NCBI GenBank assembly: GCA_964036045.1
Contig: OZ038382.1
Span: 79,397,918-79,461,917, forward strand
Direction of reading: 5' to 3'
Length of the DNA: 64,000 nucleotides
Source: Eutreptiella sp. 'Long Island Sound 2002'
Taxonomy: Eukaryota > Euglenozoa > Euglenophyceae > Eutreptiales > Eutreptiaceae
Below the pieces are notes generated by a model. It was given only the letters and a program-made list of their open reading frames with translations. It was not told the origin of the DNA and did no database searches. Each line of letters begins with the position of its first letter. The first letter of the stretch is position 1. A program made the translations under genes and the position numbers. Below are positions 38,205 through 47,606 of the stretch, piece after piece.

Positions 38205-38699
38205 ACGTACAAGCATAGGCACATGCCCCTCGTTGCGGTGCGTGCTGAATAGTCAAAGAAAACGACGTCGCGAGCAGCGCGTAAAACTCTAGAAAGTTTT
38301 CTAACACGTTACGCCCCTGCACTCGCCACCTCTCGCCCTTTTCTATTATTCTCCATCTACCTTCTCCTCGCGCTACTGCCCCATCCCCATTGCGTTTGCC
38401 CCCGCTTTTGCTGCAGGTGCACAGTGTCAATCACCCCGAGGACGCAACCAAACAGCTCAAGAAAGACACCTGCGGTGCACACCAGCCCAAGGCCAGGAAT
38501 TAAAAAAATAAAACAGGCTGGTTTTTTCAGTGTGTCGTATTGCTGCATGCAGGGAGGACAGGGTACACAAGGCAAGACACCAGCGGGAAACAATTTTTTC
38601 TGTACCCCCACCGGGATAGCTGGGAGGCACAGAGCAAAAAAACAATTTTTCCTGTTTTTGAAAATGAGAAACAGTTTTTTCTTTCTTTGAAACTGCACG
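38205..38699. other. Flank between X and the simple-sequence block
   Basis: Unique sequence with T-rich and A-rich patches (near 38500-38690). No gene is recognised. Confidence 0.45.
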
Positions 38700-40967
38700 G
38701 AGGTAACCGCACAGCGCGACACCACAGGGCACCAGCAGCACAACAGATTGCAGCAAAAAACAGCACACACCACAACGCAACGGCAAAACACACACAGCAT
38801 AGCGCACACAGCACGGGGCAACACAGCAAAGTGCCGCACCAAACGGCACAGCACCCCACAGCACGGCACAACACCCGAGGGCAGAGCACAGCACGCAACA
38901 GCACCAAAAAACGCGAGCAAAAAAAGCACAGCACCACGCAAAACAGCACAGTGCGCAACAGCACTGCACCGTACGTAACAACAGGACGCAACGCAGCGCA
39001 GCACAGCATGAAGAGACACAGCACAACACACAGGAACACAGACCCCGACTAAACAGCAAGACACAACACGAACAGCACAGTACAGCGCACCAAGGCACCA
39101 CACCCCAGGGCACAGCATAAAACACAGCAGCACAGCACAGGACACAACAGCACGCAGCAAAGCACACAGCACCCGAGGAACCACACAGCACCCGAGGGCA
39201 CACCACAGCACGAAGCGGCACCACACACCGGGAGACAACGCAGCACAGCACCACCTCCAGAGCACAGTGCACAGCAGCACTGCACCACACAGCACAACAC
39301 GACGCAGCACGGCCCAGCACAGCACCAGGAGGCACAGCACAGCATACAGCAGCGCGACCAAGACGAAACAGCAAGCCACAACGAGGACAGCACAGGACAG
39401 CGCAACCAGACACCACACCCAAAGGCGCAGCACAGCACACAGCAGCAAACAACGGCACAGCACGACACACAGGCAGCCGCAAAACGCCAACGGACACCAG
39501 ACGGCACAAGGCAACCCACAACAGCGGACAGCGGGACAGCACAGCGGATAGCACCAAGACGCAGCACCCCAGCAAACGGCGCAACGCACGACAACAGGGC
39601 ACAGCGCCACCGAGCACAGCAGAGCACGCAGCAGGGCGCAGCCGCACGAGGAAACGCAGCGCGGCAGTACACCACCCGCAAAGCAGAACAGGACACGCCG
39701 CGCCCCGAACAACACAACACAGCAAGCAGCAGTACAGCACCACAAAGCACAGAACAAGCCAGCACAGCACCGCAACACAAACGGGCAGAAGGCACGACAC
39801 ACATTCCAGGGGGAGGGGGGGCAGCACCAGGCGGTGCAAGGTCGCAGGTACCCAGAACCGAGAATGCGGAGAAAGAACAAGGCCAGAACCACGACACTAC
39901 ACAGCAACAAAGAAAACACCACAGCACACAACAACGCACGACGGCACCACACACGACGAAACACCGAACAATACAGCACGGGGCAGCGGAGCACGGTGTG
40001 ACACCAACAGAAACAGCGCGGCCAACGCCAACGAAAGACAGCCAACGACGAAGCGAACAACACAACAGAACAGCACACCACACAGCAAGGCACCCCCAGA
40101 ACAGCACAGCACGGCGCAGCAAAACACCGCGCGCCGCACAAAACAGCCCACACCCAACCACGGCACCACACAACAAGACGCGGGGCACCGCGCAGCACCA
40201 GGATCAACCGCCCGGGGGGGGGGGGGCACGGCACCAGCGCGCAATGCACAGAGCGCACAAAAGGCCGCGAGCCGAGGGGGGAAACAGAAACCAAACCAAA
40301 CAGGTGCCAAGGCGACAGGCATGGAAGAAAAAAGGCAGCAGCAGGAGGACACAGGACAACGAGCGGCAGGGCGACCCAGGGAACACAAACCGGGGGGATG
40401 GGGGGGGGGGACAAAATGCTAAGCGGCGCGAAACCACAGGAAAGCAGAGGGAGAACAGGGGAAGACGAGCTGCAGGGCGACGAGCCCGGGGAACCCAAAA
40501 CCGGGGGGGGGCAGACGGGACAACAGAAGGTGCTGACAAATGGCCGAGCGGCGCAGAGCAACCACAAGGCACAGAAGCAACAAGGGTAAACGCGGAGCAG
40601 GAGGCCACCGGCAGCGAAACACAAACCCCCGGGGGGGGAAGCACAACCGCCGGCAGGCGCGGGACACCAAGAAGCAAAGGGGGGGGCAGAAGACAACAAG
40701 CGGACGGGCGGGGTGGGGTTGGGTGGGTTGGGGGGGGGCGCAGCAGCAGGCGGTGACAAACACCAGAGCATGGCGAGGAGCCGCGCAGACACGAGAAAGC
40801 GGAGGGTGAGCAAGGGAACACGATCAGGAGGACGACAGCAGCTGCGAACCAAAAACAAGGGATGGCGCACGGCACGCGCTCAAGTGACCGGCCCGTCCGA
40901 CCCGGCCAGGACAAAGGGGTGACGCACACCACGCGCTCCGGAGGCCGGCCTGTCCGTCCCGGCCAGG

Positions 40968-41021
40968 CAAACACCACAGACAACCAACACCCAGCAAACA
41001 CCACAGACAGCCAACACCCGA
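40968..41021. repeat. 27-bp tandem pair
   Basis: Two adjacent 27-base units start CAAACACCACAGACA and differ at two positions, inside the T-depleted block. Confidence 0.8.
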
Positions 41022-41297
41022 CAGCGCCCGCCGTACGGCGGTGGTGACAACAGCGAACCAACAAAACAGGCCGAGCATCGAGCGAGCTACAACACCAAGA
41101 ACCGAAACCCAAATACGCCGACACAGCACGCCCCACCAAGGGGGGGGACAAGCACAAACACGGCACGCCCCAACACGGGGCCTGCCAGGCACAAGCACAG
41201 CACCAATCCAGGCCAAGCAAACAACACAACCGCAACCGCAACCCACCCAACAGACGACGACAACCAAAGCCAAACACCACCACCGCGGCGGGCAGGT

Positions 41298-41785
41298 CCG
41301 ACGCCCGCCGACCACCATACCCACGAACACAACAGAACACCGCACCTCTACCATTACAAGCCCGACCAACCAACATGAACAAACTACACTACACTACACT
41401 TGGACAAACCAAGACGCAACTAACCAGCACCGAAACGGACGTGCCGGCTACAGAACCAACATTAGGCTATACAACCACCGGCAGCAGCGCGACGGAACAC
41501 ACGCAAACCCAGCCGACCATGAGGTGGCCAAGACAACCGCGCACCAACCACACCGCAGCTGCAGCCGCGACCTGACCCAAAGCAGACCACACGCAAGCCG
41601 GCCAACACCAAAGCAGCCAGGCATGCACGGGTCGAAACAGGAGGGGCGTCCGACGGGTTGGCCACACCGTGGTGCGCCACGCCCGCCGAAAACCATACCC
41701 ACAAACAGAAAAGAACATCGTGACTCCACCATCACGCAACCAACCAACCAACATTAACAAACTACACCGAACCATTAACCAACCG
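41298..41785. repeat. Diverged direct repeat, about 385 bp apart
   Basis: The segments at about 41298-41400 and about 41682-41785 share CCATACCCACRAACA, a CCATYACNC stretch and ACCAACCAACAT-AACAAACTACAC. The sequence between them is also A/C-rich, suggesting an old tandem duplication of a unit near 385 bp. Confidence 0.6.
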
Positions 41786-41810
41786 ACCAAACAACTCCAA
41801 CGACCTACTT

Positions 41811-42266
41811 CGAACCCCCGGCCCCCCGGGAGAGCGCGAGCTCCAACGAGTCAGGAGGCAGGAGTGTGCGCCACGGCATGCGAGTCCCGTAGCACCTGCT
41901 TCTTCAAGTCGCCTCACGCCTACTGAAAACCAACCCGGGTGGAGGTGCCTGCAGGACAGGGCCTTCGGCCTTGCTCCGGGCCCCTGGGCCCCAGAATCCG
42001 GAGGTTGCTGAGCATGTGCGATGGGACCCTCCCCCACGTATCATCCGCCTGAAGGAGTAGAATGTGAGACTTTGGTCGAACGTGGGTTACCTCTCTGGGC
42101 AGAACCCGCTGGAGGGTACTGCTCGCGGCGACCACGCCCTTCCCCCATGTGGGGGAGCCGCTTTTTATGGGGCACGTGCAGTACGGCCGTGGGTGGGTGA
42201 GCAGAAGCCCCTTGGTAAGACCCCCCTCGGGGGTAACCCCAGTCCCGAGATGTCCTACCTACCTAC
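41811..42266. other. Unique spacer with a small GC hairpin
   Basis: Ordinary base composition resumes. A GGCC-TTC-GGCC hairpin lies at 41960-41970. No gene is recognised. Confidence 0.45.
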
Positions 42267-42850
42267 CTCCTTTAGACAAAAGGTTTCTGGTTTGCTCTCA
42301 CTTGTGTTTGTTCCTTGTATATGCTTTTGAAAACCTTGCTGATTTTCCACAACTCAAAATGAAGTCCACACAGAGGTAGTGTAGAGCAGGTCCAGGCACC
42401 GGATCAAACAATTCAGGATAACTCCTTCCACAATCAGAACATGTGTAACAAAGAGGGGCTGCAGATAGAAAAATGTAGATCTAAATACAAAGCTCCAATG
42501 GTTTATCAACAAAATAGGTGATTTCATGTGAAACCTGGCATGACTCATACCACCAAGATAACACCAAGCACTTCATGTGCACTCCTTCCGATGAGATGGA
42601 GTTGGTTGGGAATCTGGGGCATAAGAGTTAGGCCAGACACAGGATATGGCTTGGGCAAGTAACTGAATTCAGAAACACTTACAAAGTAGAACCACAATAA
42701 GTGGTAGAATCAATTGAGTATAGGGGTCTTGAGGTGGGGGACCACTGGGCCTAATCTACAAGGCCTTAGGCATGAAGTGCCTGCTTTATTTCGTTATAAC
42801 CTCTATGAAAGAAGGTACCTCCGCTCAGTTGACTGGTAGGGGTGAACTTC
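42267..42850. repeat. Dispersed repeat R1, copy 2
   Basis: Same orientation as and closely similar to 4378-4956. The sequences immediately outside the two copies are not similar, so the match is a bounded repeat rather than a long segmental duplication. Confidence 0.8.
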
Positions 42851-44241
42851 ATGGGGAGCTAGCATTATAATCCTAGTTGCTTGGAGAAAGTGTACTTCAA
42901 ACTTCAAAAGAAAGACAAAAATGATTACGTTAGTCTGAACATCAACAAAAGGTTTTTAAGGGGGGGCTCAGCCTGGATCAAGTCCCCGAAGTAAGACATG
43001 GCAGTGACTTTTTCGTACTCCCCCCTGCAGTACTAGTTGATCAAGCTCGTAGGACGAAAGAAGAAAGGCTCAAATGTCCCCAAAACTACCTCAGAAAATG
43101 CATTGAACCAGCTAAAAACACTCTTATAGTTCATAGAAGCCTTTGACACTGCAGGTACCCTTGAAAAACAGTGTAATGTGCTGTGAATGGTGTCCCTTCG
43201 ATGTGGCATTCCTCAAAAGTCGCGAGCGTGGGTCGAAAATGTTTGATAAAATTGTGGGGCTAGTGCGGTTTGAACCCAGGACTCCCTCCCTACAGCACAC
43301 ATGCCGGCCAGCTAGGGTACAGAAGAACGCTCTAATGCAGACGGCAAACGCTGTATAAACAGCGTTTTAATAAACGTCCAGCCCAAAGGCCAGAGCGGAG
43401 CAATACTCCCAATGGACGGCACAAAACTCCAGGAGCTGCGAAAAAAATAAAATGGAACCAACAGGCAGTGAATCCTGTGATTTAGCGAAAGGGTTAGCGA
43501 TTTAAGAAGTCAAATCGCTAAAAATTGACGAAAAGACATTAGAAATCGTCATTCTTAGGCCAAAACCTATAGTCGCAAACAAGCGCAGCACAAGCGGACT
43601 CCCAAAAAGAGTTGCGCAAGCGTAAGCGGCTCCAGAAAAAGAAGGTATGAGCCGTGGTTTTTAAAACTTTTAAAAGAACTTTTTGCACAGTTGCATCAAA
43701 TATTTTCTAAACGTTAGGAATAAGCATTGAACAGAAACCCACACCACAGAGCAGGTGGACAACCCACCTCTCAGGTATGTTAGTGTCATGTCACACGCAT
43801 GCATTGCGCTCGTGTTGGTAGTTTCGCTAAAACGCTAGGGTTGTCACAGTTGCGTTCGTTGGGGGTTGGGGCGTTCACTTCCCTTCCTCTGCACAGGTCA
43901 AAACAAATATGAAAGGTATGTGTAACAAATGCAGGACGCAGCCCCCACGTAGGGATAGTGTATGCGCTGTGCTCTCGCTGCATGTGCCTAATCCAGACAT
44001 TCACACGTTGTGGCATTTTCACTGTGTCCCAATCCACTCTTCAATTCCCTTCACAGGTCAAAAAAGGAAAGTGCTTGCTCGTGTTCGTGTTGCCGTAGCG
44101 CTAAAATAGGGTTGCTCAGAACGCGTAGGCTTTATGCTGTGCTGTTGTTCACCATCTCTGTCCTTCTTCTGCAGGAAACAAGTAAGAAGGTCATACATGA
44201 CACACGATGCATTAATCGATTAGGGTTGTTTATAACTGGTC
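42851..44241. other. Flank left of element D, no gene recognised
   Basis: AT-rich unique sequence. A minus-strand stretch at about 43258-43325 resembles pol III box A (TAGCTGGCCGG) and box B (GGTTCAAACC) at tRNA-like spacing, but no tRNA cloverleaf forms. Short similar motifs (CGTGTTNGT... and CACAGGTCAAAA) recur near 43810-43905 and 44055-44105. Confidence 0.4.
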
Positions 44242-44245
44242 GTAG
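44242..44245. repeat. Target-site duplication GTAG of element D, left
   Basis: Directly precedes the LTR start TGAAGCGG and is repeated at 61358-61361. Confidence 0.9.
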
Positions 44246-44353
44246 TGAAGCGGTACCCAGAACCCCATGGCTAGGTTACGGTCTCCGGTCCACTAACCCC
44301 ATGCACGGAAGGGAAGACGCCCATTGACGCTCCGTTCCGTGCCGTAAAGCCCC

Positions 44354-44674
44354 GCATCGGCAACCGATGCACCGCCAACGGAGATTTGTGTATCAGAATA
44401 TCAGGAATCAACAGGGTTTTACTTTCATATTGTTTCCATCAATTTTTACGCTTCCGTTCTGATATTCACTGTTTTGACTGCTGGCGGTTGGATCGCGACT
44501 TTACCGTAACCGCCAGTTTAACTGTAATTAATGGATATTTTAACGCTATCCGTCACGGGGGCTCCAAAGTCGTCAGGAACTGCATGGATGCTTCCGCAAT
44601 TTTCATATCTTACACTCGCAACCTTAATCCGAATTTTTCAGGATGTCGAAATCGGATTTTCGACTTCGACATCC
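44354..44674 (+). other. Palindrome cluster in the U3 start of element D
   Basis: Four inverted repeats: GCATCGG-caa-CCGATGC (44354-44370), GAATATCAG with CTGATATTC (44396-44404, 44459-44467), CTGGCGGTT with AACCGCCAG (44481-44489, 44508-44516), and GGATGTCGAA with TTCGACATCC (44641-44650, 44665-44674). All recur in the 3' LTR. Confidence 0.8.
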
Positions 44675-47080
44675 CCGCACTTGATTTGACCTCTTTCGAG
44701 TGGACCTACGTGCTTCCCTATGCACGAATCAACTTTCCTTTTCTCTTGCCCTCCATTTGTCTTAAAGATATGGGCAAAACAAAGTTGATTCGTGAGGCCA
44801 CTTGTGAAGGTCATATCTCGTGCCGCTTGCGAGGAATGACAATAAGGAAACGTGGGATGTATTCACAATACTCCCGACGTAATTTAGGAAGCATTATATG
44901 CCTTGCGTTTCCACACGTGCGCGCTAGTGTAATGGATCATGGTCAATAGGGTAGATTTTGCGTTATAACTCTTTGGCCATGACATTGCGTGCGTTAAGAT
45001 AACTTCCGAGTGTAGCGCGCAAGTGTTGGTGTTGCATAGGAACTCTCCCTGAGTTCCTATGAGCGATTGACACAAAGTTATGCCCTTGGAGAGGCATGAC
45101 ATATCGTGGGGGGAGCTACCTTTTTGGGCAATATGTGGTATGTGCCATGTGTTGTGTTGCGTGCCCATTTGGCGGATCCATTGCTCCAAGCCGAACCCGC
45201 CAATGGACCTCATATTGTGTAAGCCCCTTCTCCATACTCCCCACGATCAATTGCAAGCCTAACCTTCGTGAAGGGAAGCTTGTGTGGCGATCCCTAAGCG
45301 ATGCGTTGGGAGTAAGGTGTGTGTTTTGCAATTTTCCATATTTTCATGTGCCCACTTGGGAAGTAGCGCTCGTAACCTTTCAAGGCGCCCCAAGTGGAGC
45401 ACATATGTGGAATCGAAGGTCATTGGTGTCAAGTCATTGTGTTTAGAAGGATTAGTTGATTGCACGATCCAATCCGGAGATATTATAATATAATTGTGTG
45501 CCTTTCAAGGCACTTTTGTGTGTCTTTGTACCAATTTTGCCGTTTTTGGCCCGTCATGATGTCAAGTGGCGAACATGCATCTCAACGTTGCGCTCAATTG
45601 ACATCATGACCCAAGTATGTTATGAGGGTACATACTTCGGTCCCCAACATATCTTGGACCCGGCGAATAATACCTCTTGGGCTTGGCATACCGTGGCTGC
45701 CATGTTGGCGATTTGGGACTATCCCAAATCATGGGCTCACTTGGCGACCCTGCCATTCCCAATACCGGAGGAGTTGGGCGACGCCCAAAAGATATGTTGG
45801 ACACATATGACTTGATACCAATTCTATGCCACACTCCGGTCCGAGTCGGGCGTGTGCCTCATTTGCCCCAACCATGAGTGTGCGCATTTTTGGCCATTTT
45901 GAGCAATTTTCCACTTTTGCTGCCCGCCGTGCACTATGATCTAACCCTCGTGCACGCCGGACGCATGGACCAATGGACCATATATGATATGGGTGTTATG
46001 GGTAATGGTCCCCATGGTCCACACACCACGTGGGCGAAGCGGAGCAATCTTCGTTAAGGTGCTAGCCCAAAGTGAGTGTGGGCAATTTTGCAATTTTGAC
46101 ATTTGTGGACCCAATTGGGATCGTCACCACGCCGAGTGGCATGAAGATCTTTGGGAGCCAAGGGCATGGGAGTCTCCATTCGACTCCCGGTGGATTGCGT
46201 ATGGGATGGCAGATCCGATCTTCAAGCCGGCGTGGAGATATACTATTGGGAGCACACCGAATTTTGGCTCATTTCAAGCAGCCAAAATGACCCCATTTTG
46301 GGACCCCAATTTCCCCCTTCCGTGTGGTCAATTGGCGGCCCCATTTCTCTAAGCCCATATGGAGCCTGGACCTAATTTCAAGTTCTACACTCAGATATAA
46401 GTCCTAGGTCCTGCCTCCTACCCTGTGAGCCATTCGCCTTACCTTGGCCGGGCGAGCCACGCGTGGGAATGACGCCAATTTTGGTGATTTTGGCATCATG
46501 ACCCCACTTGACTCATCCGTGTTGCCCTGATGCCGGGACCTCAGAGGGAACCAGGTTGGGTGAGGGCTCCAGAGAGTTCGTACTCGAAGGGCATAGGGTC
46601 AGTTGCCTCGTCCCTACCTCTGGCCGGTCCGGACGAGGGGTCAATTTTGGGAATTTTGTAGCTAATATCAGTTTGGGCTGAAACAGCCCATTTTCAGCTA
46701 CCAACTCCTGAGGGATTATGGCGGGGCCATATCTCTGACTCAGAGACGAGTTGGGACCTGCCGTTAAGGGAGCATAGGGAGCCACTGTCAGTTGGCCTTG
46801 GAGCCCCTTGGTTCCCAGGAACTCGCCTGTGGCTGGGCGGCAGAACTTTTCCCCTTGGCAGGGTTTCAGGGTCCGGACTGAGCAGGGCATGGGTTGTGTT
46901 TGAGCCCCCGCCCCCACCAGCCACTGAGAGGGTCGGACCTGGGATTGGGATATGAGTTGGGACTGAGTGTCTATTGTCCTGTGATGCCCTTACCCCAGTC
47001 CAGTCTTCACCCCATGTGTACATATCCCGATGTGTTGTTGTACATACTTTTGTTCCCTCTTTGCAGAGTGGCAAGGATTC

Positions 47081-47091
47081 TGAAACGCTTT
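47081..47091 (+). promoter_or_regulatory. Predicted transcript 5' end (R start) of element D
   Basis: TGAAACGCTTT is the exact reverse complement of the 11 bases that follow the LTR. By analogy with Tf1, where the first 11 transcript bases pair with the primer site, transcription should start here, giving a U5-side segment of 122 bases. The same 11-mer is at 61236-61246 in the 3' LTR. No canonical TATA box is visible 25-30 bases upstream. Confidence 0.6.
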
Positions 47092-47202
47092 GTCACATGA
47101 CATGAGCGCATTGATGCCCCTGTGAGCGTAGTGCTTTGCCTGCCTGCTCACTTGCGCGTGTCCCGCAGCGTCCCGTGGCCGGCCCCCCACGGGAACGCGT
47201 CA

Positions 47203-47213
47203 AAAGCGTTTCA
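47203..47213 (+). other. Self-complementary primer-binding site of element D
   Basis: AAAGCGTTTCA directly follows the LTR's terminal CA. No TGG, the usual tRNA-complementary start, is present here. Complementarity to 47081-47091 is exactly 11 bases and stops at both edges. Confidence 0.75.
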
Positions 47214-47606
47214 CCGCCGCGGGGTTACCCAACCCTCGCGTGCCACTCGGGGCCACCAACCCCGAGCAGCGCGGCGCAGCTCGCAGCTCGCAGCGCAGCG
47301 CAGCGGCTCGCAGCGCAGCGCAGCGGCTCGCAGCGCCACCCAGCGACAGCGCCGAGTTCGTCACGGAGCCAGCAGCGCCGTCCAGAGCATCGCCCTGACC
47401 GCGACGCGACCGTGAAGGAAGTGGACAGACCAGACCCATCGGCCGACCAGCAAGGCCGCGTCAACCACTTCCACAACCACCGGCTGACCAGCACCAGCCG
47501 CACGCCCAGTCCAGTGCTGCAGCACCCGCCTCAACAACCACCACCGGTTCGTTGAGTTGAACGAGTGCATACCAAGGACTTCAAGACCAACTACGCCCCC
47601 GCTGCC
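47214..47606 (+). other. 5' untranslated leader of element D
   Basis: GC-rich leader with a 20-base tandem repeat (GCAGCGCAGCGCAGCGGCTC) near 47276-47340. An in-frame ATG at 47565 is not conserved in X and Y, where the leader differs, so I place the gag start at 47607. Confidence 0.65.

Larger units (their letters stand above)
38700..41810. repeat. About 3.1 kb T-depleted, low-complexity block
   Basis: The plus strand is nearly free of T throughout. It has three parts: degenerate GCACAGCAC-type repeats (about 38700-39780), a purine- and G-run-rich part with runs of 7-12 G (about 39780-40830), and an A/C-rich part (about 40830-41810). Because TAA, TAG and TGA need both T and A, both strands are open over long distances (up to 837 codons on the minus strand). 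Those frames are low-complexity Cys/Val/Leu/Ala or Thr/Gln/Asn strings in overlapping frames, so I do not call them genes. Confidence 0.8.
44246..47202 (+). repeat. 5' LTR of element D (2957 bp)
   Basis: Starts TGAAGCGGTACCCAG and ends GGGAACGCGTCA. The predicted U3/R border is at 47081. The first 910 bp are of the Y type. An open frame of 187 codons (44386-44949) lies in U3 and is also open in the 3' LTR. Confidence 0.95.

Noticed and set aside
38357-40870. 837-codon minus-strand open frame, Cys/Val/Leu-rich
   Set aside because: It lies in a block where the plus strand lacks T, so the minus strand lacks A and stop codons cannot occur. Neighbouring frames are also open, and the protein is low-complexity with no domain.
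41041-41757. 238-codon plus-strand Thr/Gln/Asn/Pro-rich frame
   Set aside because: Same compositional cause. It crosses a diverged tandem repeat and shows no recognisable motif.
43258-43325. tRNA gene or SINE on the minus strand
   Set aside because: Box A- and box B-like motifs are present at plausible spacing, but acceptor and T stems do not pair and no second copy exists in the window.
47203-47240. tRNA-primed binding site
   Set aside because: No TGG start and no recognisable complement to a common primer tRNA. The self-complementary 11-mer fits the position exactly.
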